Shown here piece after piece: positions 56,738 to 64,000 of a stretch of 64,000 bases of DNA. This DNA comes from Lapidilactobacillus bayanensis. GTDB lineage: Bacteria; Bacillota; Bacilli; Lactobacillales; Lactobacillaceae. Within the stretch, counting starts at the first letter, position 1, and the number at the start of each line of letters is the position of its first letter. Both the position numbers and the translations under genes were made by a program. The notes under the pieces are model-generated. The model worked only from the letters and a program-made list of their open reading frames with translations, was not told the origin of the DNA and ran no database searches. The DNA lies in contig NZ_RHOX01000002.1 of NCBI RefSeq assembly GCF_003946695.1, positions 1 through 64,000 of the forward strand, given 5' to 3'.

Positions 56738-57228
56738 AGAACTGTTTTTTTGTACTTCTTCGCGCTTGCGCAAAGGTTGCATAGCAAACGTGCGAGGTAC
56801 CGTGGCGGCGAAGAAATACTTTCGCTGGAACGTAGTGGGCGTCGATTTGAGCCGATTAAAATGCCAATCGTCTCAAATGCGAGCCTTAATGTAGGCAATA
56901 AATTGCCAACATTAATGTCACCACTGAGCGGTATTTCTTCGCCGCCACTAAACAAACAAGAGGGCAACCTTTGCGCAAGCGCTGAATTGACGTGTGGTTG
57001 GACTACTTCTAATTTTTAGAAGCACAAATTTGCGGTTAAATCACACCACATCTCTTTCGTCAGTGCCGGAGGGAAATCGCGGTCAGCTGTGAAATTGTCG
57101 TTACTGGTTTACCATTTACGACAAGGCCGAGCTTTAAGACAATCGTAGATTGGCTTAAAGTCGAGCCCACAGCGTTTTTTCACCAGCGTATTTCCCGCAG
57201 GCGCGAAGAATATCAATCTGACAGTTCT
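56738..57228 (+). repeat. Full-length ~491-bp interspersed hairpin repeat
   Basis: Ends are AGAACTGTTTTTTTGTAC and CAATCTGACAGTTCT. The terminal ~30 bases are inverted copies of each other (shared TTCTTCGCGC and CTGCG or TTGCG). It carries the variant with GGCAATAAATTGCC and the hairpin GTCGTTACTGGTTTACCATT closing with ACGAC. It lies upstream of natA-like and downstream of the GH13 terminator. Confidence 0.82.
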
Positions 57229-57330
57229 GAAACTTAGCACTTCCCCCAGAACGAAGAAACACAGTCATAACAGTTTTAGTTCCAGTGCACAAATACCCAT
57301 CTGGCAATAGTCGTAACGCTGTATCGGTCG

Positions 57331-57462
57331 CTAGTCTGATTTTAATTTGCTTAAGGTTTTCGTCACAAAATCTTCACATTTAACCGTTATATTATATTCA
57401 TAGCTGATAAGGATTACCCCTTCCTTTGAAGCTAGCCCATAGTAATGACCCAACTTTTTCAT
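57331..57462 (-). CDS. Small hypothetical protein, 43 residues
   Basis: An ATG at 57462 lies ten bases after GGAGGAG and opens MKKLGHYYGLASKEGVILIS with a charged remainder ending TLSKLKSD. The good ribosome site argues for translation, but no family is recognised and it could be the start of a decayed gene. A longer in-frame extension upstream runs through the terminator and is unlikely. Confidence 0.35.
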   Translation of the reverse strand: MKKLGHYYGLASKEGVILISYEYNITVKCEDFVTKTLSKLKSD

Positions 57463-57525
57463 TTCATTCTTACTCCTCCAAAGACAAGAATGACAAGTAG
57501 AGACCTCCTCTACAAAACCCCATAT

Positions 57526-57560
57526 AAAAAAGCCCACCAGTTGCCCGCTGGTGGGTTTTT
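57526..57560. terminator. Bidirectional intrinsic terminator
   Basis: AAAAAAGCCCACCAG and CTGGTGGGTTTTT pair around TTGCCCG. It follows the 3'UTR element of the GH13 gene. Confidence 0.88.
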
Positions 57561-57574
57561 GTTTGTTCAAATAT

Positions 57575-57681
57575 GTTAGAAAGCTAGCTGTAAATAATTT
57601 AAGCGTAAATCTCACTGTGCTAACGCGCATCGATCTTCCCGTTTAAAATTATATCGCCAACCCGTCGTTTTTCGCACTCTG
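57575..57681 (-). repeat. 3'UTR hairpin element, degenerate single copy
   Basis: On the minus strand it begins CAGAGTGCGAAAAACGACG about six bases after the GH13 stop codon. The inner part is well conserved: CGGGAAGATCG, ATGCGC/GCAC hairpin, GAGATTTACGCTTAAA, with AATTTTAAA pairing across. The closing outer stem has decayed. Confidence 0.7.
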
Positions 57682-57687
57682 GCTTGA

Positions 57688-59373
57688 TTAGAAATCAAAG
57701 ACAGTCCGTTGTTGATCAACTTGACGATTAGGATATAAATAAGCCTTTGATTCGTATGGTCGAATTGTTTGGCCTTGATTGTCAGAATAGTTAGAAATAA
57801 GCACATCTTTAATTGCACTCAACTCTGGTAAGTCACAAGTAACCGTTTCGTCCGTAAAATTACTGACAACTAACAATGTCTGTTTATTGTCGTTACGCTT
57901 GTAAACCCATAGGCGTTCATCATTTGGCAATAACAACGAATAATTACCATAAACAATAATCGGAAATTGGTGCCGTAAACCATTAATTCTTTGATAGAAA
58001 TAGTAGATTGAATTAGGATCCATCAACGCATTATCTGCATTAACAGTTGTGTAATTAGAGTTAACTGCAATCCACGGATCAACGCCTTCATCAGCAAAAC
58101 CGCCGTTAATTTGATTATTCCACTGCATTGGTGTCCGAGCATTATCGCGCGACATCTTGTGCGCAGCTTCAATAAATTCTTGATTGGTCAGAACATGACG
58201 GTCTTCAACTAAATCACGATAAGCATTAATTGCCTCAATATCGCGATAATCAGAAATCGAATTAAAGTCATAATTATTCGTCATGCCTAATTCTTCACCC
58301 TGATAAATATAAGGCGTCCCTTGCATGAAGTGTAGCGTCAATGCCAACATCTTAGCAGAAAGAACTCGATATTCTTCAGTTGTATCGTTACCAAAACGAG
58401 AAACGACCCGTGGTTGATCATGATTATTCCAATAAAGTGAATTCCAGGCCTTACCGTGTAATTCAACCTGCCATTTACTCATGATTTGTTTCAATTCAGA
58501 TAGTTTATATGGTTTTGGCCGCCACTTACCTAATTCTGCGTCTTGGTCAACACCCATATGTTCGAATTGGAAAATCATATTTAATTCATGACGATCAAAT
58601 CCAGAATAACTGATAGCATCATACGGCTTAACATCTGGGGTTTCACCAACTGTGATTAAATCATCATTGTTCAAAACCGCTTTGTTCATTTCTTGCAGAT
58701 ATTGGTGAACGTAAGGACCATTAGCAACTGACCCGCCTTTTTTGATATCAATTGGCTTAGAGATCAAGTTAATAACATCCATCCGAAAACCGTCGACACC
58801 TTTATCTAACCACCAAGCCATCATTTGATAAACCGATTGACGAACGTCAGGATTAGTCCAATTTAAATCAGGTTGCTTCTTAGAGAATAAATGTAAATAA
58901 TATTGACCGGTCTTTTCGTCAAATTGCCATGCTGGCCCACTGAATGAAGACTGCCAATCATTAGGTTCATGTCCGTCAACAGGATCATGCCAAATATAAT
59001 AGTCACGATATTTGTTTTCACGACTTGAACGGCTCTCAGCAAACCAACGATGTTCATCAGAAGTGTGGTTAACCACTAAGTCCATCATAATCTTGAGGCC
59101 ACGATGATGTGCTCTAGCCAACAATTCTTCAAAATCAGCCATGGTGCCAAAATCTTTCATGATCTTTTGATAATCTGAAATATCATAGCCATTGTCATCA
59201 TTTGGTGACTGATAAATTGGATTCAACCAAATCACATCAGCACCTAATGTCTTAATATAATCCAAGTGTTTGATTACGCCTTGCAAGTCGCCAATCCCAT
59301 CATGATTCGTATCTTGAAAACTCCGGGGGTAGACTTGATAGACAACTGCTTCTTGCCACCAATGCTTTTTCAT
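57688..59373 (-). CDS. Oligo-1,6-glucosidase / alpha-glucosidase, GH13 subfamily 31
   Basis: 561 residues; ATG 59373 has GGAGG seven bases upstream. VVYQVYPRSFQDTNHDGIGD opens the GH13 barrel. Catalytic residues: Asp in VDGFRMDVINL (about 199), Glu in ITVGETPDVK (about 255) and Asp in NNHDQPRVVSRF (about 331). The sequence VIN after the nucleophile is typical of enzymes that act on alpha-1,6 links such as isomaltose. No transporter or LacI gene is adjacent. Confidence 0.9.
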   Translation of the reverse strand: MKKHWWQEAVVYQVYPRSFQDTNHDGIGDLQGVIKHLDYIKTLGADVIWLNPIYQSPNDDNGYDISDYQKIMKDFGTMADFEELLARAHHRGLKIMMDLVVNHTSDEHRWFAESRSSRENKYRDYYIWHDPVDGHEPNDWQSSFSGPAWQFDEKTGQYYLHLFSKKQPDLNWTNPDVRQSVYQMMAWWLDKGVDGFRMDVINLISKPIDIKKGGSVANGPYVHQYLQEMNKAVLNNDDLITVGETPDVKPYDAISYSGFDRHELNMIFQFEHMGVDQDAELGKWRPKPYKLSELKQIMSKWQVELHGKAWNSLYWNNHDQPRVVSRFGNDTTEEYRVLSAKMLALTLHFMQGTPYIYQGEELGMTNNYDFNSISDYRDIEAINAYRDLVEDRHVLTNQEFIEAAHKMSRDNARTPMQWNNQINGGFADEGVDPWIAVNSNYTTVNADNALMDPNSIYYFYQRINGLRHQFPIIVYGNYSLLLPNDERLWVYKRNDNKQTLLVVSNFTDETVTCDLPELSAIKDVLISNYSDNQGQTIRPYESKAYLYPNRQVDQQRTVFDF

Positions 59374-60003
59374 CATGATACCTCCAACAATTAATTATCT
59401 TTAGATTAGTTGAATTCACACCCCTTTGCAAGCAAGATAGATGAGTTTTCTCCATTAATTTGCAACAGCGACATCTTTTTCAAAAACCAAACCCTTTTTT
59501 GACGAAATTTTAGGCCACAATCCCACTAAATTATAAAAGATCAAACGAATTACATTTGATTTGACCTCAATTAAGGCTTGTCGCGTTCTATCAATGTATT
59601 TTTTGAAGGTGTGGAGAAATAAAGCTGTTAATTTCCGTACAAGTTGCTAATCTAACTATAAAGGAAGTCAGATTGTGTTCGCTGGTTGACCTAGTTGCGC
59701 TATCTGACTTGCCTTTTATTTGAACAAATCGTTGCTGCTACGGCATTTGAATTCGAATTTTTACCTTATAACAACGCAAAACACTCGGGGCTAGAATTTT
59801 TGCCCCGAATGCCTTGTCACACCGCTATAACGGCGCAACCTGTTTTTGTACAAAAATTTAGCCTTAGTTGCGGCGTTTGCTATGCTAAGTTGCGCTTGTT
59901 TATGAATAAAATGCGTTATTCAAAGCATTACTACTAGACTTTTCCGACGATTCACGGGAAACTAAACTTAGGCAAGGGAAAGCAAAAGAAGGAGTTGAAA
60001 ATC
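59374..60003. other. Long intergenic stretch between divergent genes
   Basis: About 620 bases. AAAGGAAGTCAGAT near 59661 can pair with ATCTGACTTGCCTTTT near 59703-59718, a terminator-like hairpin of unknown owner. An 80-codon frame around 59695-59937 has no ribosome site and looks accidental. No repeat family member seen. Confidence 0.4.
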
Positions 60004-60348
60004 ATGGAATTTGCCACTCAAGTTAAAAAATACCGTGAACAGCAACATTGGTCACAGGAAGAATTAGCGGATAAATTATTTATCTCACGCCAAGCTGTTT
60101 CGAAATGGGAAAATGGTGACGGTACACCAGATTTAGATAAATTAGTCGCATTAGCAACTGTTCTTAACGTTAGTTTGGATACACTCGTTCTTGGCAAAGA
60201 AACCGCCTCTTCAACCACTCCACACAACGTTGATCAACACGACAAGGGTTCTAGACCAATGAACGGCTGGGAGTTTTTATCTCGTTATTGGTGGGTTTTA
60301 ATTGCGTTGATTTATGCACTGGGTTACTTAATCAATCGCTTTAATTAG
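60004..60348 (+). CDS. XRE-family regulator with C-terminal membrane segment
   Basis: 114 residues; AAGGAG lies nine bases before the ATG at 60004. Residues 1-62 form a typical Cro/C1 helix-turn-helix (WSQEELADKLFISRQAVSKW, NGDGTPDLDKLVALATVLNV). The C-terminus GWEFLSRYWWVLIALIYALG YLIN is a single membrane helix. Such membrane-anchored XRE proteins are common in Firmicutes; targets unknown. Confidence 0.88.
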   Translation: MEFATQVKKYREQQHWSQEELADKLFISRQAVSKWENGDGTPDLDKLVALATVLNVSLDTLVLGKETASSTTPHNVDQHDKGSRPMNGWEFLSRYWWVLIALIYALGYLINRFN

Positions 60349-60447
60349 CCTGATGTGTTCAAATGATTAAAATTAATGCTAATATGTTCATTCTCCCCCG
60401 TTTTCTGCTATGATTATTCTGTTAATTATTGCGCGGGGGATTTTTTT

Positions 60448-61380
60448 ATGCAGAAGTTAAAGAAACGATTGGATGCATTTAGTGATGCGATTATTGCCAT
60501 CATTATTACGATCATCGTCTTAGAATTACCGATTCACGTTGTTAATGGTACCGTTGATTACGTTCAATTATTCCGTTCTGTCGGTATTTATATCGTCAGC
60601 TTTTGTTTCGTCGCTAATTTGTGGTATCAACACGCCATCACCTTTGAAGAAGTCGATAAGGTTACGAACCGTGATGTGGTAATGGACCTGCTCTTTCTCA
60701 TGTTATTGTCTTTAATGCCAACCTTCACCCGCTTGATGAGCACGGATCCAATTCGTTCAACTGTCATGCTTTATGGCGGCTTATACCTATTGATTACCAT
60801 TGTCTTTCATCGGCTAGCAAGTGGCGTTATTAAAAATAAATATCAATCTCACGAGGATTTACATCGTGTTTATAATAATATTTATGGCACTCGAAATGGC
60901 CGACTAATTTATGTAATTATTATTGCCTTAATTATTCTTGGTTACTTCGCACCGCGGTTAGCAATGGTCGGCTATATTACGATTCCAATTCGTTCTTTCT
61001 TGTCCAACTCTCAAGAGCGTGAAGAATTAAATGATATCGGGCAAATGTCTGCTGACGGTCAAAAAAGATTTATTGGTATGTCCGATCACGATAAGATGCG
61101 TTACGGTCGCCTGGTACGCAATTACATGAACAAACTTCGCCGCTTACCGGATGATGATCAAGCTGGTCGTAATGCTGCCTGGCAAGACTTCGCTAAACAA
61201 GCGACCAAGGAATTCAATATTTCCGAAGAGGTTCTTTCGGGCTGGTTTCATCGCTATGAACAAATGATGCACCAATACAAAAACGGCGGTGATCCACGCC
61301 GACGTCAGCAATTACAGCAAGCGAAGGAACAGTCACCGCACAATTCTGATGCTGGACCATTCGACAATCATCATCACTAA
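60448..61380 (+). CDS. TMEM175/DUF1211 family membrane protein with C-terminal extension
   Basis: 310 residues; GGGGGA precedes ATG 60448. The N-terminus KKRLDAFSDAIIAIIITIIV holds the RxxxFSD motif that forms the potassium-channel pore helix in TMEM175 proteins, followed by ELPIH and about five more spans to residue 200. The last ~110 residues are hydrophilic (SNSQEREELNDIGQMSADGQ onward), ending GPFDNHHH. Bacterial members are usually near 200 residues, so the cytosolic tail is an addition. Confidence 0.85.
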   Translation: MQKLKKRLDAFSDAIIAIIITIIVLELPIHVVNGTVDYVQLFRSVGIYIVSFCFVANLWYQHAITFEEVDKVTNRDVVMDLLFLMLLSLMPTFTRLMSTDPIRSTVMLYGGLYLLITIVFHRLASGVIKNKYQSHEDLHRVYNNIYGTRNGRLIYVIIIALIILGYFAPRLAMVGYITIPIRSFLSNSQEREELNDIGQMSADGQKRFIGMSDHDKMRYGRLVRNYMNKLRRLPDDDQAGRNAAWQDFAKQATKEFNISEEVLSGWFHRYEQMMHQYKNGGDPRRRQQLQQAKEQSPHNSDAGPFDNHHH

Positions 61381-61401
61381 GTACCAAATAATAGGCACAA
61401 A

Positions 61402-61483
61402 AAAAGAAGTGAGATAAAACTCCCGATTCCATTTGCTGCGCGTTATCAGCAAATCCAAACGAGTTGTTATCCCACTTCCTATT
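61402..61483. terminator. Bidirectional intrinsic terminator with long stem
   Basis: AAGAAGTGAGATAA pairs with TTATCCCACTTCC; TTTGCTG/CAGCAAA is nested in the loop. Between convergent genes. Confidence 0.75.
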
Positions 61484-61495
61484 TCGATCGTTCTC

Positions 61496-61807
61496 CTATT
61501 TACTTGGGCGCTTAAATTGAATAACATTATCCTTAATTGGTGTACTTTCAGTATCGGGTTGTAGCAACTCGTTCATTAATTCGTCATGGTCACTTTCAAC
61601 ACCATTCATTGGTAATGCTAACTCTAATAACAGGCTGTTAAATAAATCCTCTGCTTGTTCCTTGGTTAAATCTGGCGCAATCGTATGGACAAGTGCTCGC
61701 GCAATATTCGCTAACACGTCTAAATCGGCATCAGGGTTGCGGTCGATCCATAATTGACCATCGGCAGTGAAACCGGCTTGTATCACTAACTTGTCGTCTT
61801 TTTTCAT
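61496..61807 (-). CDS. Conserved hypothetical cytosolic protein, 103 residues
   Basis: ATG 61807 follows GGAGG by five bases. An acidic protein beginning MKKDDKLVIQAGFTADGQLW and ending VIQFKRPSK. No signal peptide, span or known motif. It resembles small uncharacterised proteins of lactobacilli, but I cannot name a family. Promoter region is shared with the divergent HIT gene. Confidence 0.65.
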   Translation of the reverse strand: MKKDDKLVIQAGFTADGQLWIDRNPDADLDVLANIARALVHTIAPDLTKEQAEDLFNSLLLELALPMNGVESDHDELMNELLQPDTESTPIKDNVIQFKRPSK

Positions 61808-61965
61808 AGCTACCTCCCCCAATTCGCATTCATTTCTCTTTACAAGTCAATTATACAGGTTTGCTCGTAAATTATAAACATAGCTGCCAGATGGCTCAAG
61901 CAATTTATTGCTGGTCATACAATTATTTACACTAGCTTTATAAACGAAACACCGAGGTGAAGAAT

Positions 61966-62346
61966 TTGCTGGATCAAAACTGCACATTTTGCCAACCCGA
62001 AAATCGTCATTATGTTATTGAAAATCAAAACGCCGGCCTACTTTTTGACACACATCCAGTTTCTAAAGGTCATGCTTTAATCATCTGTAAAGAGCACTAC
62101 CCAACTTTCTTCGATGTTCCCAAAAATGTGGTTAATGACATGTACGCCTTAATTATTGAAGCTAAGAAATTAATCGACGGGAAATACCAGCCAGATGGTT
62201 ATAACCTTGACGTTAATGTTAATCCAGCAGGCGGCCAAGCAATTATGCATTGCCACATTCACATCATTCCTCGCTATCGCCATCGTGATCCCTTCCGCAA
62301 TATTCCCACGCATGAATTATTACCTGGTGACAAAACCAAGTCTTAA
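61966..62346 (+). CDS. HIT family nucleotide-binding protein
   Basis: 126 residues from TTG 61966, six bases after GAGGTG. The catalytic histidine triad is in QAIMHCHIHIIPRY (HxHxH), with VSKGHALIICKEHYPTFFDV upstream. The N-terminal CTFCQ is the zinc-binding pair seen in some HIT proteins. It hydrolyses or transfers nucleoside monophosphates; physiological substrate unknown. Confidence 0.93.
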   Translation: MLDQNCTFCQPENRHYVIENQNAGLLFDTHPVSKGHALIICKEHYPTFFDVPKNVVNDMYALIIEAKKLIDGKYQPDGYNLDVNVNPAGGQAIMHCHIHIIPRYRHRDPFRNIPTHELLPGDKTKS

Positions 62347-62349
62347 AAC

Positions 62350-62404
62350 AAAGGACCAACTATCATTCGTCATTGAACTGGGCGAGTGATTAGTTGGTCC
62401 TTTT
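62350..62404. terminator. Bidirectional intrinsic terminator
   Basis: AAAGGACCAACTA pairs with TAGTTGGTCCTTTT, with TCATTCG/GAGTGA extending inward. Between convergent HIT and permease genes. Confidence 0.88.
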
Positions 62405-62455
62405 GATTAAAATACTTGAATGTGAAATTGTCATTGATACTTTAGCGTTAATACA

Positions 62456-63427
62456 TTAAATAAATTGAATGATCTGCATTAAGATTGGCATAACAATGAC
62501 GAATAGAACGGTACTAGTGGTGACAACATTCGTCGCATATTCAACATCACCATGCGATTGACCAACCAAAATTGGCAGAACTGCTAATCCTGGTGCTGCT
62601 GATTGAATAATCAACGTATTTTGTTCCAAAGTAGGAATCGATTGACCCATGCCTTTAAATGTTAACAAAACGGCGATCATAATCAGTGGTGCGATTACAA
62701 AACGGCCGGCCAATGCGCCAATCGTATCTTTATCAAAGTGGATTGATTTCAATCCAGCATCGGCTAACACAATTCCGATATAGATCAATGACATTGGTGT
62801 GACAATACTACCAACCATTGAGAACGTGCTTTGGAAGAAAGTCGGGAATGGTAAATCAAACAATAACCAAACTAACGCCACTAAAAAGCCAACCAAAGGT
62901 GCGGGCAATAATTTTTTCCAATTAAAGTCTTTCTTGACTTTCTGATCACCTTTAGTAACGGTTGGATCATCATTAGAGATAAAGAAAACCCCAACAGCCC
63001 AAGTCGAAACAGTATTCATCACATAATAAATCAAAAAGTAAGGCATGCTGACTTTACCAAACATCGCCATGTTTAAAGGCAAGCCAATAAAAATAGTATT
63101 GGCATTAACGAACATGTTAATAAATGTACCACGGCGGCCAGGACGGACCTTTAAAAGTTTAGTGGCAATGATCGCCACGATATAACCCAACAAGAAACTG
63201 GCTAGCGTATATTCCAAACCTGAAGCCAAACTAAATAATTTATCTCGTGTTAAGTTCTCAAGAACAGAACCGAAAATTGAAGCTGGCAGCGCGATATTCA
63301 TAATTAAATATGAAATGCTACCCTTAAATTTTGCATCCAATTTCCCAGAAGAACGGAGCCAGTAGCCTAATGCAATGACGACGACAATCTCGCCAACACT
63401 TGATAATGAAGTTAAAAATGCAGTCAT
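62456..63427 (-). CDS. mleP: AEC family transporter, probable malate permease
   Basis: 323 residues with ten predicted spans of the auxin efflux carrier family. LNLTR-type core features include NANTIFIGLPLNMAMFG and QSAAPGLAVLPILVGQSHGD, which match lactic-bacterial MleP. It lies 46 bases after the malolactic enzyme gene, the usual mleS-mleP order, so it probably imports L-malate and may exchange lactate. Confidence 0.85.
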   Translation of the reverse strand: MTAFLTSLSSVGEIVVVIALGYWLRSSGKLDAKFKGSISYLIMNIALPASIFGSVLENLTRDKLFSLASGLEYTLASFLLGYIVAIIATKLLKVRPGRRGTFINMFVNANTIFIGLPLNMAMFGKVSMPYFLIYYVMNTVSTWAVGVFFISNDDPTVTKGDQKVKKDFNWKKLLPAPLVGFLVALVWLLFDLPFPTFFQSTFSMVGSIVTPMSLIYIGIVLADAGLKSIHFDKDTIGALAGRFVIAPLIMIAVLLTFKGMGQSIPTLEQNTLIIQSAAPGLAVLPILVGQSHGDVEYATNVVTTSTVLFVIVMPILMQIIQFI

Positions 63428-63473
63428 AGTGTAGATACCCCTTTATTTACAATCTATTTTTTAAACGAGCCTT

Positions 63474-64000
63474 TTAGTCTAAATTTGCGTACTCTGGCAC
63501 CCATTTTTCGTTAGCAACGGCGAATTTTGCATCAGCAATTGGTTCACGATTCAAGCCTTGTGCCAAAACATCCTCGGCAACGGCTTGCGCAACAGTTTGT
63601 GAGAAAGCATCTAGCTTTGAAACGGGAGGTAAAATTGCAGCACCAGCTTGTTCAGGATCAACAATCCCGCCGAGTGAATGAGCAGCTTTACTAATCGTCC
63701 GGTCGTTTAAAACTTTAGCGGTTGAAGCAATCACACCTAATCCTAGTCCAGGATAAACCAAAGCGTTGTTAGCCTGACCGATTTCATACGTAACGCCGTT
63801 ATAATCAATTGGATCTGTTGGAATCCCTGTTGCAACAAGGGCCCGACCATCAGTCCACTTAATTAAATCAGCGGCTTTAGCCTCAGCTAACTTCGTTGGA
63901 TTAGATAATGGTAAGATAATTGGTCGTTGAGTATGGGCAGCCATTTCTTTAACAACTTCTTCATCGAATGTGCCGGGTTGTGTTGAGGTACCGACTAAGA
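63474..64000 (-). CDS. mleS: Malolactic enzyme, C-terminal part (runs off window)
   Basis: The frame stays open to the window edge; the visible ~174 residues are the C-terminus. [40 protein letters not shown] and [15 protein letters not shown] are malic-enzyme family sequences, and [15 protein letters not shown] with [20 protein letters not shown] fits malolactic enzyme, which converts L-malate to L-lactate and CO2 using NAD and Mn. Discriminating it from malic enzyme fully needs the missing N-terminus; the adjacent AEC permease supports malolactic. Confidence 0.85.
   Translation of the reverse strand, partial: LVGTSTQPGTFDEEVVKEMAAHTQRPIILPLSNPTKLAEAKAADLIKWTDGRALVATGIPTDPIDYNGVTYEIGQANNALVYPGLGLGVIASTAKVLNDRTISKAAHSLGGIVDPEQAGAAILPPVSKLDAFSQTVAQAVAEDVLAQGLNREPIADAKFAVANEKWVPEYANLD

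Noticed and set aside
57331-57630. A 99-codon frame upstream-extended from the 43-residue ORF
   Set aside because: The extension would be translated through the strong terminator at 57526-57560. Only the short form has a ribosome site.
59695-59937. 80-codon frame upstream of the XRE regulator
   Set aside because: No ribosome site, biased low-complexity composition and overlap with a hairpin; no homology recognised.

Overview
This window looks like a chromosomal segment of a low-GC Gram-positive in the family Lactobacillaceae. The reasons are the gene content: a dltX-A-B-C-D operon with a DltE-like hydrolase, a probable methionine T-box in front of metQNI, a MutY without the iron-sulfur cysteines, a C69 dipeptidase, a malolactic enzyme with its malate permease, and an oligopeptide Opp system with two substrate-binding lipoproteins. 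The genus cannot be fixed from sequence reading alone.

Layout. 1-17.7 kb: mutY, an ArsB/NhaD-type permease, an FtsX-type ABC exporter with a divergent TetR regulator, a 6-phospho-beta-glucosidase with an RpiR regulator and shared palindromic operators, pepD, an MFS exporter, a GHSKGG hydrolase and a baeRF-family protein. 17.8-19.3 kb: a small accessory island with a decayed YafQ-like toxin, an intact YefM-YoeB toxin-antitoxin pair and three CRISPR-like repeats. 19.3-35.5 kb: L-serine dehydratase, anmK, an SdpRI-like autorepressor/membrane protein pair, the dlt operon, housekeeping repair genes and metQNI. 35.8-42.8 kb: an AT-rich accessory locus holding an RRNPP-type regulator with a divergent 17-codon peptide gene, and a compact class I lanthipeptide operon (precursor, LanB, LanC, exporter). 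Its LanB is split by a -1 frameshift at a run of seven T. 43.4-64 kb: opp operon, msrB, NUDIX, a NatAB-like exporter, an alpha-glucosidase, a TMEM175-like channel, a HIT protein and mleP-mleS at the window edge.

Two repeat families deserve attention. One is a roughly 492-bp element with inverted ends, present as four near-full copies (13.2, 22.3, 31.7 and 56.7 kb), a partial copy at the left edge and several remnants. Its internal hairpins differ in sequence between copies but keep base pairing. The other is a roughly 120-bp hairpin element that begins within about ten bases after the stop codon of three unrelated genes (once as four tandem units) and is followed by an ordinary terminator. 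It also changes by paired substitutions, so it is probably a conserved 3'UTR structure.

The strongest candidate for a little-described system is the lanthipeptide locus. The 47-residue precursor has a single cysteine and ends in KKTTSSCQMLF, so at most one (methyl)lanthionine ring can form, and no dedicated protease, immunity transporter or LanRK pair is present. The neighbouring helix-turn-helix/TPR regulator and 17-residue peptide suggest peptide-controlled expression. All functional calls rest on motif recognition by eye; no database search or folding program was run.
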